Below are positions 45,352 through 54,667 of a stretch of 64,000 bases of DNA, one piece after another. The notes under the pieces are model-generated. The model worked only from the letters and a program-made list of their open reading frames with translations. It searched no databases and had not been told where the DNA came from. This stretch comes from Planctomycetia bacterium (GTDB lineage Bacteria; Planctomycetota; Planctomycetia; Pirellulales; UBA1268), in assembly GCA_014192425.1 (NCBI GenBank), contig BJHK01000015.1, positions 32,244 through 96,243 on the forward strand, given 5' to 3'. The translations under genes and the position numbers were made by a program. How positions within the stretch are numbered: the first letter of the stretch is position 1; each line of letters opens with the position of its first letter.

Positions 45352-45436
45352 GCCACCTTTTGCCGGTCGCCGGAGGCGACACGGCCCCGGCCAGAGGCCG
45401 GGGTCTGCAGACAAAAGGTGGCAGACACCTTTTTCC
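45352..45436 (+). other. Structured non-coding element with mutually exclusive stems
   Basis: GCCACCTTTTG at 45352-45362 pairs perfectly with CAAAAGGTGGC at 45412-45422, enclosing two hairpins (GTCGCC-gga-GGCGAC and CCCCGGCC-aga-GGCCGGGG). The same middle segment can instead pair with the following CACCTTTT as AAAAGGTG-gcaga-CACCTTTT and a T-tail (45413-45436), which looks like an intrinsic terminator. The string GAAAAAGGTGTC also occurs at 45108-45119, as a complement of this end, so the ends resemble REP-type palindromes. Function is unknown. Confidence 0.5.
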
Positions 45437-45466
45437 AAGCCGCGCCGCGTGCTTTGCTGTATCCCG

Positions 45467-45767
45467 CACGCAGCGGCCGGAGGCCGCGCCGCGTGCATAC
45501 TTCACGCAGCCCCGTCGGCATCGAGCCTCGGTCTGCTTGGCGAGCCTCCGCTCGCTCCTGAAGGGCCGCCATCCAGGCGGCCAGTTGGGCGCGCCCGCCC
45601 ACACGCAGCGGCCGGAGGCCGCGCCGCGTGCATACTTCACGCAGCCCCGTCGGCATCGAGCCTCGGTCTGCTTGGCGAGCCTCCGCTCGCTCCTGAAGGG
45701 CCGCCATCCAGGCGGCCAGTTGGGCGCGCCCGCCCACACGCAGCGGCCGGAGGCCGCGCCGCGTGCG
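45467..45767. repeat. 135-bp tandem repeat (two identical units plus a partial)
   Basis: Units 45467-45601 and 45602-45736 are identical, and a partial third copy runs to about 45767. Each unit contains hairpins CACGC-GCGGCC/GGCCGCG-GCGTG, GCGAGC-ctcc-GCTCGC and GGCCGCC-atcca-GGCGGCC. Because 135 is a multiple of three, long open frames appear on both strands, but these are repeats of 45 residues without domain features. I regard them as non-coding. Confidence 0.85.
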
Positions 45768-45846
45768 CCCGCGCGCAGCGGCAACGCCCGGCGGGAGGCC
45801 GGGCGGCTCGGCGCGGCGAACCTTGGCTTCGCCCCGCCGAGCGTAA

Positions 45847-45925
45847 GCCTGCGAGGGCCAGGATGGCCTCGCAGGCGCGATACACAGAGCGTAAGCCTGT
45901 CGGGGCCATGGATGGCCCGACAGGC
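45847..45925 (+). repeat. Pair of covarying hairpins with bulged G and A(T)GGAT loop
   Basis: Hairpin 1 is GCCTGCGAGGGCC-AGGAT-GGCCTCGCAGGC (45847-45876) and hairpin 2 is GCCTGTCGGGGCC-ATGGAT-GGCCCGACAGGC (45895-45925). Both are preceded by GAGCGTAA, both have one extra G at the same position of the 5' arm, and the middle stem differs (CGAG/CTCG against TCGG/CCGA) with pairing kept. The 97-bp array hairpin has the same plan. They lie just beyond the 3' end of a minus-strand gene. Together with the entries above they fill the 838-bp gene-free stretch 45095-45932. Confidence 0.8.
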
Positions 45926-45932
45926 GCTCAAG

Positions 45933-46268
45933 TCAGAAAACGTCCAACTGGAAGTGATGCCCGTGGTGATAGCGACGGGACTTCGGATAGTAGTTCTGCC
46001 ACGCCCGGTTGTAGACCGGCACCCGCATCTCCTGCGGATAACGATGGTAGAGATCGTTCGCCGACTGCATGTACCCGTCGGCATAGAAGTTGTGCGGATA
46101 CCAGACGTACGGATAGTGGTACAGCCGGTTCCAGTCGTGGCTGTTGTAGGTGGCGCCCCACTGGTAACCGTAGGCCTGGGCGCCGGCAGCCGGAGGCTGA
46201 GCCTCGGCCACGCCGGCCAAACACAGAATCGCGGCCGTGCACACGGCGGCGAGCAGGCGATGTCGCAT
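45933..46268 (-). CDS. Small secreted Tyr/His-rich protein
   Basis: A 111-residue protein with a clear signal peptide (residues 1-23, ending AEA). The mature part is rich in Tyr, His, Trp and Asn and contains YHYPYVWYPHNFYADGYMQS and DLYHRYPQEMRVPVYNRAWQ. I recall similar small exported proteins in other planctomycetes but no established function. A G-rich stretch (GGGGGGAC) precedes the start. Its stop is 8 bp from the covarying hairpin pair. Confidence 0.75.
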   Translation of the reverse strand: MRHRLLAAVCTAAILCLAGVAEAQPPAAGAQAYGYQWGATYNSHDWNRLYHYPYVWYPHNFYADGYMQSANDLYHRYPQEMRVPVYNRAWQNYYPKSRRYHHGHHFQLDVF

Positions 46269-46426
46269 CGGAATGTCCCCCCGGAAAAACCGAACCCGGA
46301 GTCAGGTATCGGCCCCCGGCACGACCGTTCTTCACGGAAAAGTCGCCGGCATGGAAACCGTGGGAAAGATCGGCAAGGTTTCCCTGGCCGCTGGCCCCCG
46401 GAAAATCCGTCCCCCGGCAGAGCCGC

Positions 46427-47227
46427 TCAGGCGGGCTGCGGCTTGCCGGCCGGCAGCCGGCCCTCGGCCAGTTCCCGATCCCACTCGTCGATCAGCGGCC
46501 AGTGGGGGGCACAGGTGCCGAAGTCGGCCAGCGTGAGATACCCGCGCAGCCGGGCGATCGTCCGGGCGAGCAACTGGTCGTCCTTGCGGAAGATCGGTCC
46601 ATGACTGGGGAGCAGCCAGGCGACGTCGCTGGCGGCGATTCGCTCCAGCGACGAGACGAAGGAGGGGATGTCGCTGCCGTGATGGGCGTCGATCGCGCCG
46701 ACGGAACCGTCGCGGTAGATGTTGTCGCCTGAAAAGAGCAGATCGCCGAGCCGCAGCGCGAGCTGGCTGTCGGTGTGGCCGGGCGTGTGCCAGGCCTCCA
46801 ACTGCCGGGAGCCGACCTCGAGCCGGTCGCCCTCCTCGAGCAGCCGATCGACCTTCACCGGGGGCATATCCATATGGACGTTCTGCGCGGCGATCTCCGC
46901 GAACGTGCGGACGCGGTCCCCCGACTCGAGCGCCTCCACCGCCTTGGCGTGGGCGTAGACGGGGGCCTTGAGGATCGTCCTGGCCTTCGCCAGCCCCTGG
47001 ATGTGATCGACGTCGGCGTGGCTGGCGATCAGCCCCTGGCACTGGGAGAGGGGAAAATCCATCTGCCGGATCATCTCGATGATCTCGTCGACGCTCTCGT
47101 CATAGCCGATGTCGATCAGGCACCAGGAGCGGTCGTCATAGACGAGGTACACGTTGCAACCGATCCGCCAGCCCGCCTGGTGGTTCATCTCGATCACACC
47201 GGGAAAAACGGGTCGTCGTTCGAGCAT
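46427..47227 (-). CDS. MBL-fold metallo-hydrolase
   Basis: A 266-residue beta-lactamase-fold enzyme. Metal ligands are seen in [10 protein letters not shown] (HxHxDH variant with Ala-Asp-Val, near residue 72), [10 protein letters not shown] near residue 146 and [10 protein letters not shown] near residue 165, with a final HG in LLPSHGPIF. The start [17 protein letters not shown] at 47227 is preferred, as this leader continues naturally into the fold. The substrate could be a thioester or other ester, and the sequence does not decide. It is divergent from the GTPase pair. Confidence 0.8.
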   Translation of the reverse strand: MLERRPVFPGVIEMNHQAGWRIGCNVYLVYDDRSWCLIDIGYDESVDEIIEMIRQMDFPLSQCQGLIASHADVDHIQGLAKARTILKAPVYAHAKAVEALESGDRVRTFAEIAAQNVHMDMPPVKVDRLLEEGDRLEVGSRQLEAWHTPGHTDSQLALRLGDLLFSGDNIYRDGSVGAIDAHHGSDIPSFVSSLERIAASDVAWLLPSHGPIFRKDDQLLARTIARLRGYLTLADFGTCAPHWPLIDEWDRELAEGRLPAGKPQPA

Positions 47228-47369
47228 CGGAGCAGGCCGGGGTCGGGGGATTTGCGATGCCTTCCCGCGGAGGACAGACTGAAGCCTCGGGACGCGGTCG
47301 GCTTTCCCACTCACGAAGTGTAGGAAGCGGGGCCGGCGGTGGCAATCCACGGACGCACGGAGACGGCTG

Positions 47370-49217
47370 GTGCACGAGCAGGCGACGACGGTCGGAGCCG
47401 GTCGGCCGTATGCCGCGTGGGCGGATGAAGTCGCCGAACTGGCGTCCCTCATCGAGGCCCTCGAGCCGGCGGCCCGGGCCGTCCGGGCGCCGGAGCCCGA
47501 GCGGACCGAGTGGCACGGTGCCCTGTTCGGCAAGCTGCGGCCCCAGGTGGCGCGGGAGCCCGTGCTCGTCGCCGCGGTCTGCGGCGGCACCAACACCGGC
47601 AAAAGCCTGATCACCAACTCCCTCGTCGGCGCGGAGGTGAGCCGATCGGTGCCGGAGGCGGCGCGAACGCGGCATCCGGTCGCCTGCCTGCCCCGCGGCC
47701 TCGCCGGCAGGATCGACCTCGCGGCGTTGTTTCCCGGCTTCACGCCCGTGCCCTGGACCAGCGGGGCCGACGCCCTCGCGGCGGATGATGCCGACCGGCT
47801 CGTGTGGCGCGAGGATCCCGGCGGCAGCCAGCCGGCCCGGCTCGTGCTCCTCGACACGCCCGACATCGACGGCACGCTGCGCGAAAACTGGCAGCGGGCG
47901 GAGCTGGTTCGCAACGCCTGCGACGTGCTCGTCGCCGTGCTCACGCAGCAGAAGTACAACGACGCCACCGTGCGCGATTTCTTCAGCGCCGCCGCGGCGG
48001 CCGGGAAGACGGTGATCGTGGTCTTCAACATGGTCTCGTGGCCGCAGCAGCGCGAGCGGGTCGCCGGCTGGCTGGCGACGTTCACCGCCGAGACCGGCGT
48101 CGCGCCGCTGGCCGTCTACGCCGCCCCCCACGACTTCGCGGCGGCCGAGGCGGGCCGCATCGACCTCCATCCGCTCCCCGAACTCACTCCCGATGGCGCC
48201 GCCACCGGCCTGGCGGAGCGGCTCGCCGGCTGTGACTTCGACCGCATCAAACTGGTGGCGATGCGGGGCGCGCTGGGCGTCGTGGTCGATCCCGCGACCG
48301 GAGCCGGTGCCTGGCTCGACGGCTTCGAGCTGGCGGCCCGCGGCTGGCGCGACGCACAACGGCTCCTCGAGGAGGAGGGACGGGTGCGCGTGGAGATGCC
48401 CGCCGCCCCGCGCGAGATCGTCTGGAACGAGATCTGGAAGTGGCTGGAGCCGCGCCGCTCGACGCTCGACCTGGCGGTCAGCGGCGCCTACCGCTACGCC
48501 GGTCGGGGCCTGTCCTGGGCCGCCCGGAGGATCGGCCTCGTGCGCAGCGAACAGGAACGACGCGAGGACTTTTCGGCCCAGGAGCTCGCGGCCCTCAAAC
48601 TGGCGCTCGGCGACTTCGTCGACCGGCTGGAGGCGGCCTGCCGCCGGGACCAACGACTCGGGGAGATGTTCGGCGCCCGGCTCGCGTCCGCCGACCGTGG
48701 CCTGTGGTATGCCGACCTCGAGCGCCGGCACGCGGCCCTGCCGCTGGTCTCGGAGGCGTACCGGCATTTCGTCCGCACCGAGCTCGATCGCTTCGCCCGC
48801 GACAATCCGGCGCTCGTCGGCTGGGTCCTGACGGGGCTCAACGTCGGCGCACTGGCCCGCCCGGTGATCACCGTGGGGCTCGGGCTGGCGGGAGCGGCGG
48901 TCGTGCCGGCGGCGGCGGCCACGGCCGGCGGCCTGACCACGCTCGTGCATCACGTCGGTGACGTGGTGGTGGGCACGGCGGCCACGCTGGCCGGGGAGGG
49001 AGCGCTCGGCCTGACCGCCGCCGGGCTCAAGCCGCTCGTGGAGACGTTGTTCGCCGGCTGGTCGGCCGAGCGCGGCCGGGTCCTCGCCGAGACGCTTCAC
49101 GACGTCGTCCTCGGCGACCGCCTCGACGCGATCGAGCGGCTCGCCGCCGCGGCGGCGCGGCCCGAGGTCGCCCGGGCGCGGCGGCTGCTCGGCGCGTTCG
49201 CCAGGGAGCACGGCTGA
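47370..49217 (+). CDS. Large P-loop GTPase with C-terminal membrane segment (pair, first)
   Basis: A 615-residue protein. The P-loop GGTNTGKS lies near residue 72 and the switch II-type DTPD near residue 165. The usual NKxD base-specificity motif is replaced by FNMVSWPQ, so nucleotide preference is uncertain. Residues about 280-480 are helical. A hydrophobic region ([20 protein letters not shown], near 495-530) could insert in or touch the membrane. The architecture recalls dynamin-like or YfjP/Era-related membrane GTPases. The start is GTG 47370. It ends 1 bp before the second GTPase gene, so the two are translated together. Confidence 0.75.
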   Translation: MHEQATTVGAGRPYAAWADEVAELASLIEALEPAARAVRAPEPERTEWHGALFGKLRPQVAREPVLVAAVCGGTNTGKSLITNSLVGAEVSRSVPEAARTRHPVACLPRGLAGRIDLAALFPGFTPVPWTSGADALAADDADRLVWREDPGGSQPARLVLLDTPDIDGTLRENWQRAELVRNACDVLVAVLTQQKYNDATVRDFFSAAAAAGKTVIVVFNMVSWPQQRERVAGWLATFTAETGVAPLAVYAAPHDFAAAEAGRIDLHPLPELTPDGAATGLAERLAGCDFDRIKLVAMRGALGVVVDPATGAGAWLDGFELAARGWRDAQRLLEEEGRVRVEMPAAPREIVWNEIWKWLEPRRSTLDLAVSGAYRYAGRGLSWAARRIGLVRSEQERREDFSAQELAALKLALGDFVDRLEAACRRDQRLGEMFGARLASADRGLWYADLERRHAALPLVSEAYRHFVRTELDRFARDNPALVGWVLTGLNVGALARPVITVGLGLAGAAVVPAAAATAGGLTTLVHHVGDVVVGTAATLAGEGALGLTAAGLKPLVETLFAGWSAERGRVLAETLHDVVLGDRLDAIERLAAAAARPEVARARRLLGAFAREHG

Positions 49218-49218
49218 G

Positions 49219-51060
49219 ATGCACGAATCCGCGTCCACTTCCGTTCGTCAGCCCGCGGCCCTGCCCGAGCCCGACTTCACCGGCTTCGATCTCCTCGTCG
49301 AGGGGCTGGACCGCTGGGCCGGCTCGCTCGCCGAGTGGCCCCCGGCCCGTCGCGTTCTCGATGAGTGGCGGCAGGTCGCGCCGCGGCTCGACCGCGCGGG
49401 GCGCGAGCTGTCGCGGGTGCTCGTCGTCGGCGTGGTCGGAGGCACCGGCACCGGCAAGAGCACGCTCGTCAACGCCCTCGCCGGCTGCGACGTGACCGCG
49501 GCGGGAGACGTCGCCCGGCCGACGACGATCGCGCCGGTCGTCGTCGCCGCGCCCGACGTCGATCTCTCCTGGCTGCCGCTCGAGGCCATGGCCGCCCGGG
49601 TGGTGCGGAGCGACGCGCCGGCGGTGGCCAACATCGTGCTCGTCGATTGCCCGGACCCCGACACCCAGCCGGTGGCGACACGGTCTGCCGACAGCGGCCC
49701 GCGGCCGAGCGACGCAAACTGCAATCGCGACCTCCTCGAGGCCGTGCTGCCGGCCTGCGACGTCCTGCTCCTGGTCGCCACGGCGCAGAAGTACAAGTCG
49801 TGGATCGTGGCCCGGGAACTCGCCGCCTTCGCCCCCGGCCGGCCGCTGCTGTTCGTGCAGACGCATGCCACGCGCGATCCCGACATCCGTCCCGACTGGC
49901 GGCTGGAGCTCGAGGCCCAGGGCTTCAGCGTGCCGCGGATCTTCCGCGTCGACGGTGTCGAGGCCGGGCGTCGGACGGCGGGGATGCTCGAGCCTGATCC
50001 GGGGTTTCGTGAACTGACCGATGCGATCGAGCAGGAACTGGTGGGCCGCGCGGCACGGCGCGTGCGTCGCACCGGCGCCATCGACCTCGCCGCCTGGTTC
50101 ACGCGTCAGGCCCGGGGCATGCTCGGGCCGATGGAAGAGCCCGTCGCCCGGCTCGGCGCCGGCGTCGCCGCCGAGCGGGCGCGGCTGGAGGCGATCCTGG
50201 CCACGGCGGTGGGTGCGAAGCTGCGGGCGGGCCGGAGCGCGTGGCAGCGGCTGATCACCGACGAGGTCGTCGCCCGCTGGCACGGCGGCCCATTTGCCAC
50301 GTTTCTCCATGCCCTCGCCGCGGTCGGGGGACTGTGGCGCCGCAGCGGCGTAGCCGGGGGCGTGATCGGCCGGCTGCTCGCCGCCGGAGGTCGCCCGGTG
50401 GATGTCGGCGATGGCGGCTGGCAGGCCGTCGCCGAGCTTGGCCTCGGCCCGGCCGATGTCGAGCAGTCGCGCAGCATCCTCTCCGGGCTCGCCGCCGGCG
50501 CGGGCGTCGGTGAACCGCTCGTCGGCAGGCCGCGGATCGAAGCCGGTGCCGCCCGGCAGGCGACCTCCGCGGTCCTCGACCGCACCGGCTCCTGGCTCGG
50601 CGCCGGGATCGCGGCGCTCGTGGCGGAGCGGCGCGGCCGCGCGGGCGGTCCGACGCTGCACTGGATCTGCGAGGCCGCCTTTACGGCGCTCGTCGCCGTC
50701 GTGCTCCTGCGGGCGGGTTGGGACTTCTTCGTCGGCCACCTCTGGCTGGGGCGGCCACAGGCGGGGGAGGGAGGGCTGCAGGCGGCCATCATCTGGGTGC
50801 TGCTCTGGGGGCTGGCCCTGCGCTGGATCGTGTTCGCCATCGTGCGGCGCGGCCTCGACCGCGACATCACCGCGCTCGTCGGCCGGCTGCCCGCCGCGGG
50901 CCTCGTCGATCCCCTGCTCGGCGACTTCGCGGCGGCGGCCACACGGGCTCGCGAATACCTCGACACCGCCGCCCGTCTCGACCGGGAGGCCGAGTCGCTC
51001 GCCGCGGCGCTCGGCGAACCGGCGGCCCGGCTCGGCCGGCTGCGCGGAGGATCGTCATGA
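49219..51060 (+). CDS. Large P-loop GTPase with two membrane segments (pair, second)
   Basis: A 613-residue protein similar in size and plan to its upstream neighbour. The P-loop GGTGTGKST is near residue 74 and the DCPDPDTQ switch region near residue 137. VQTHATRD takes the position of the base-specificity motif. Two transmembrane segments are clear near residues 480-545 (ICEAAFTALVAVVLLRAGW; AAIIWVLLWGLALRWIVFAI). The two proteins probably form a heteromeric membrane-associated GTPase. The stop overlaps the start of an ABC transporter gene by 4 bp, which links the pair to amino-acid uptake at least in expression. Confidence 0.75.
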   Translation: MHESASTSVRQPAALPEPDFTGFDLLVEGLDRWAGSLAEWPPARRVLDEWRQVAPRLDRAGRELSRVLVVGVVGGTGTGKSTLVNALAGCDVTAAGDVARPTTIAPVVVAAPDVDLSWLPLEAMAARVVRSDAPAVANIVLVDCPDPDTQPVATRSADSGPRPSDANCNRDLLEAVLPACDVLLLVATAQKYKSWIVARELAAFAPGRPLLFVQTHATRDPDIRPDWRLELEAQGFSVPRIFRVDGVEAGRRTAGMLEPDPGFRELTDAIEQELVGRAARRVRRTGAIDLAAWFTRQARGMLGPMEEPVARLGAGVAAERARLEAILATAVGAKLRAGRSAWQRLITDEVVARWHGGPFATFLHALAAVGGLWRRSGVAGGVIGRLLAAGGRPVDVGDGGWQAVAELGLGPADVEQSRSILSGLAAGAGVGEPLVGRPRIEAGAARQATSAVLDRTGSWLGAGIAALVAERRGRAGGPTLHWICEAAFTALVAVVLLRAGWDFFVGHLWLGRPQAGEGGLQAAIIWVLLWGLALRWIVFAIVRRGLDRDITALVGRLPAAGLVDPLLGDFAAAATRAREYLDTAARLDREAESLAAALGEPAARLGRLRGGSS

Positions 51061-52547
51061 GGCCGGGCGGCGTGCTCCTCGCGGTCGCTGCCATCGTCTG
51101 CGGCGCGGCCGGCGCGGCCGAACTCGACGCCGTCCGGGCCCGGGGGGAACTCGTCTGGGCAGCGGATCAGGAGGGGGGCGGTCCGCACGTGTTCGTCGAT
51201 CCCGACGCCCCCTCCCGGCTCGCGGGGTTCGAGGTCGAACTGGCCGCGCTCATCGCCGGGGAACTCGGCGTGAAGCCGCGGTTTCAGCAGGGGCAGTGGG
51301 ACCGGCTGCCACTCTTGCTCGGCCGGACGGCCGACTGCGTCATCAACGGCATCGAGCTGACGCCAGAGCGCCGGCGCGACTACCGCTGCTCGCGTTCCTA
51401 CTTCGCCTACGCCCTGCAGCTCGTCGCCCGGCGTGACGCGCCGCCGCCGGCGCTGGCGGCGCTCGCCACTCCGAGCCCTGCGGGCCGGTGGCGGATCGGC
51501 GTGCTCACCGGCTCGGCGGCGGAGACCGCGGCCCGCGAGGGGGGCTGGGAGGCCGAGGTGGTGGGCTACGACGGCACGGTCGATTCGCTCGAGCAGCTCG
51601 CCGGCGGCGTCCTCGACGCGGTGCTGATGGACGACTGCATCTTCAATTTCTACGCCGACCGGTTCCCGACGCTGCGCACCGTCGAGCGGCCGTTCGCCGG
51701 CGGGTCATACACCGTGCTCACGGCGCCCGACACACCCCGGCTCGCGGCCGAGATCGATGCCGCGATCGGCCGGCTGATCGGTGACGGCCGGCTCAAGTCG
51801 CTCTACGACCGCTGGGACCTCGCCGGCCGCCAGCAGATGCTCCTGCTCCGCGACGCGACCGAGGTGCCGCCGGCGCCGCGCGGGACGCTGGCCGAACTGG
51901 TGCGCGACACGCTGCCGCTCCTCCTCCGGTCGGCCGGCATGACGCTCTTCCTGTCCTGCGTGGCGTTCCCGCTGGCGGTGATCATCGGGCTCGCCGTGGC
52001 GGTCGGGCGCACCTACGGGCCCCCTTTCCTGAGGCCGCTGCTGGCCGCCTACGTCGAGTTCCTGCGCGGCACGCCGCTCCTCCTCCAGCTGTACGCCATC
52101 TACTTCCTGCTTCCCAAGATCGGGCTCGCCCTGCCGGCGCTGGCGGCGGCGATCGCCGGGCTGGCGCTCAACTACTCGGCGTATGAGTCGGAGATCTACC
52201 GGGCCGGGCTCAAGGCGATTCCCACGGGGCAGTTCGAGGCGGCCCTGTCGCTGGGACTGAGCCGGTGGCAGGCGCTGCGGCACGTGGTCGTGCCGCAGGC
52301 GGTGCGGATCGTGATGCCGCCGGTGACGAGCGACTTCATCGCCCTGTTCAAGGATACGAGCGTCTGCTCGGCGATCACGGTCATCGAGCTGACGAAGCGG
52401 TACAGCGTGCTCGCCCTGTCCACCGGACGGATCGTGGAACTCGCCGCGGTCACCGCGCTGCTCTACCTGGCGATGAGCTGGCCGCTGGCGATCCTCTCGC
52501 GCTGGTTCGAGCGCCGGCTGGAGCGGCCGGCCGGACCGAGCGCCTGA
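51057..52547 (+). CDS. Amino-acid ABC transporter: fused substrate-binding protein and permease
   Basis: A 496-residue fusion. Residues 1-21 are a signal peptide or signal anchor, and residues about 22-265 form a family 3 periplasmic binding domain (LAGFEVELAALIAGELGV; DCVINGIELTPERRRDY). Residues about 285-490 are a polar-amino-acid permease with the EYESEIYRAG-like block NYSAYESEIYRAGLKAIP and five membrane segments. The fusion tethers the binding protein to its channel. The ATPase gene follows after 25 bp. The likely substrates are glutamine-type polar amino acids. The ATG overlaps the GTPase stop. Confidence 0.9.
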   Translation: MRPGGVLLAVAAIVCGAAGAAELDAVRARGELVWAADQEGGGPHVFVDPDAPSRLAGFEVELAALIAGELGVKPRFQQGQWDRLPLLLGRTADCVINGIELTPERRRDYRCSRSYFAYALQLVARRDAPPPALAALATPSPAGRWRIGVLTGSAAETAAREGGWEAEVVGYDGTVDSLEQLAGGVLDAVLMDDCIFNFYADRFPTLRTVERPFAGGSYTVLTAPDTPRLAAEIDAAIGRLIGDGRLKSLYDRWDLAGRQQMLLLRDATEVPPAPRGTLAELVRDTLPLLLRSAGMTLFLSCVAFPLAVIIGLAVAVGRTYGPPFLRPLLAAYVEFLRGTPLLLQLYAIYFLLPKIGLALPALAAAIAGLALNYSAYESEIYRAGLKAIPTGQFEAALSLGLSRWQALRHVVVPQAVRIVMPPVTSDFIALFKDTSVCSAITVIELTKRYSVLALSTGRIVELAAVTALLYLAMSWPLAILSRWFERRLERPAGPSA

Positions 52548-52572
52548 CCCCCGCCGCGCGGAACCGTCGTCA

Positions 52573-53256
52573 ATGATCACCGTTGCCTCGCTGTCGAAGA
52601 GCCGATCCGGCGTGCGCGTCCTCGACGACGTGTCCCTGGCGGGGGAGCCGGGCACGGTGACGGCGCTCGTCGGGCCGTCTGGCAGCGGCAAGACGACGTT
52701 GCTCCGCTGCCTCAACGGCCTGGAGACGTTCGACGCCGGCAGCCTGGCGATCGCCGGCCACCGGCTGGAGGCGGGCCGGCATGCGCCGGCGACGCTGGAG
52801 GCCCTGCGGCGCGACGTGGGGATGGTGTTCCAGCAGTTCCACCTGTTTCCGCACCTCTCGGTGCTCGACAACGTGGCGCTGGCGCCGCGGTTGGTGCGGC
52901 GCCAGCCCCGCGCGGAGGCCCGGGAGCGGGCGATTGGGCTCCTCGAGCGGGTCGGCCTGGGGAGCTTCGCGTCCTCCCGACCGGCGACGCTCTCCGGTGG
53001 CCAGCAGCAGCGGGTGGCGATCGCGCGGGCGCTGGCGATGGAGCCGCGGGTGATGCTCTTCGACGAGCCGACGAGCGCCCTCGATCCGGCGATGTCGGCC
53101 GAGGTGCTCGATGTCATCGTCGGGCTGGCCCGGTCGGGGCAGACGATGGTCGTGGTGACCCACGATCATGCCTTCGCCAAACGGGCCGCCGGCTGGGTGG
53201 TGCTCCTCGAGGCGGGCCGCATCGCCCGGCAGGGTGCGGCCGTGGACCTGCTCTGA
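52573..53256 (+). CDS. Amino-acid ABC transporter ATP-binding protein (GlnQ-like)
   Basis: A 227-residue ATPase with all motifs: Walker A GPSGSGKTT near residue 35, Q-loop MVFQQFHLFPHLSV, signature LSGGQQQRVAIARAL near residue 139, Walker B MLFDEPTSALDP near residue 160 and the H-loop VVTHDHAFA. The Q-loop sequence is typical of polar-amino-acid importers. It partners with the fused binding protein/permease encoded directly upstream. Confidence 0.94.
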   Translation: MITVASLSKSRSGVRVLDDVSLAGEPGTVTALVGPSGSGKTTLLRCLNGLETFDAGSLAIAGHRLEAGRHAPATLEALRRDVGMVFQQFHLFPHLSVLDNVALAPRLVRRQPRAEARERAIGLLERVGLGSFASSRPATLSGGQQQRVAIARALAMEPRVMLFDEPTSALDPAMSAEVLDVIVGLARSGQTMVVVTHDHAFAKRAAGWVVLLEAGRIARQGAAVDLL

Positions 53257-53460
53257 CCGCGTTCCATCGCGCGGCCGCCGCCCTGTCGCGCGGCGGCCGC
53301 GCGGTCATGCGCACCGCGCGTCTTGCCCAGCCGGTGCAGTCGGCATCCCGGAAACATGGGTTTCGCGGCCGGCGCCGGTTTTCTGATTGCGGCGGCCGGC
53401 GGGGCCGAGATAATCCCTAGGCGTCGTTGGGTCCGCGCTGATTCTCCGGGATTTTTCTCC

Positions 53461-54381
53461 GTGGCCACCATCGCCCGCTCCCGTGCCCTGTCGGTGCAGG
53501 GCGTCCACTGGGAATACCTCGTCCCGATCGCGGCGGTCCACCTGCTCGCCTGCCTGGCCGTCGTTCCCTGGTGCTTCAGTTGGTCGGGGGTGATCCTGGC
53601 GGCGATCGGCACGAACTTCTTCGGCACGCTGGGGATCAACCTCTGCTACCACCGGCTGCTTTCGCATCGCAGCCTGACCGTGCCGGTCTGGCTGGAGCGG
53701 ACGCTGGCGACCATCGCCCTCTGCTCGCTCGAGGACACGCCCTGCCGCTGGGTCGCCAACCACCGGCTGCACCACCGGCACTCCGACGAGGAACCCGATC
53801 CACATTCGCCGCGGGACGGCGTCGTCTGGGCACACATGGGCTGGCTGTTCGAGCGTGTGCCGCACCGGCGGTCGGCGGCGTTTCTGGAGAAGTACGCCCG
53901 CGACATCCTCGCTGACGGCTACTACCGCGGCCTGGAGCGGCGGCCGTGGGCGATCGTGGCGATTTACATCGCCCATGCCATGATTTTCGCGCTGGCCGGC
54001 CTGCTCGTCGGCCGCTGGGCAGGCGGCGACTGGGGCCATGGCCGGCAGCTTGCGGTGAGCTGGCTGGTGTGGGGCGTTTACGTGCGGACCGTGCTGGTCT
54101 GGCACATCACATGGAGTGTCAATTCGCTGACCCATCTCTTCGGTTACCGCACCTATGCCACCGCCGAGGACAGCCGCAACAACTGGTTCGTGGCACTCGT
54201 GGCGATGGGGGAGGGCTGGCACAACAACCACCACCACGATCCGGCGAGCGCGAGCGTGCAGCACCGCTGGTGGGAATTCGACGTCACCTACTACCTGATC
54301 CTGTTCCTCGAGCGGATCGGCCTCGCCACCGACGTCATCCAGCCCCGGCACGTCCGGCAACGGGGTGGCACGGGAGCCTGA
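53461..54381 (+). CDS. Fatty acid/acyl-CoA desaturase
   Basis: A 306-residue membrane di-iron desaturase. The three histidine boxes are present: HRLLSH near residue 64, HRLHHRH near residue 102 and HNNHHHDP near residue 256, with four membrane segments between. I chose GTG 53461. An ATG at 53356 would add 35 residues, but that stretch has many A/T third positions and rare codons (ATA, AGG), unlike the gene body. The enzyme would insert a double bond in acyl chains and adjust membrane fluidity. It stands alone between the ABC transporter and the helicase genes. Confidence 0.85.
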   Translation: MATIARSRALSVQGVHWEYLVPIAAVHLLACLAVVPWCFSWSGVILAAIGTNFFGTLGINLCYHRLLSHRSLTVPVWLERTLATIALCSLEDTPCRWVANHRLHHRHSDEEPDPHSPRDGVVWAHMGWLFERVPHRRSAAFLEKYARDILADGYYRGLERRPWAIVAIYIAHAMIFALAGLLVGRWAGGDWGHGRQLAVSWLVWGVYVRTVLVWHITWSVNSLTHLFGYRTYATAEDSRNNWFVALVAMGEGWHNNHHHDPASASVQHRWWEFDVTYYLILFLERIGLATDVIQPRHVRQRGGTGA

Positions 54382-54407
54382 GGTGGTGGAGCGGCCGTGA
54401 TTGTCCG

Positions 54408-54436
54408 TTGCGTCGGCTGCGGCGGCGTGCTATGCT
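54408..54436 (+). promoter_or_regulatory. Sigma-70-type promoter of the DEAD-box helicase gene
   Basis: TTGCGT at 54408-54413 and TATGCT at 54431-54436 are separated by 17 nt, the best spacing for the housekeeping sigma factor, just after the desaturase stop. The predicted transcript has a leader of about 225 nt before the helicase start. Long leaders are common in cold-inducible RNA helicase genes, but no cold-shock box was identified. Confidence 0.55.
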
Positions 54437-54667
54437 TTTTTAAGTTCGGAATCGATGATGGCGTGTGTCCGACCGTGATGTCGGGCCTTGTGCGCCGCGA
54501 TCGCATCTCTCGAAGCGACGTTCCGGGATGAATGGCCAGAGGCCGTTCCCCGCAGCGGGTGTCGCTTGGCAGGCCGTGATCCATCGTGGGATCGCCGTGC
54601 CGCTGTGGCCCTGCTTCCGCTTTCCGTGCGTGTTTTCTGCGCCCCCGTTCCAGAAATGGCTTTTCAG

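Noticed and set aside
45333..45737. Repeat protein encoded by the 135-bp units (open on both strands)
   Set aside because: The units are built of hairpins, the predicted proteins have no fold or signal features, and the only reason for the open frames is the period divisible by three.
53356..53460. N-terminal extension of the desaturase from ATG 53356
   Set aside because: Third-position composition and rare codons differ from the gene body, and the extension is not part of the desaturase fold. GTG 53461 is preferred, though not proven.
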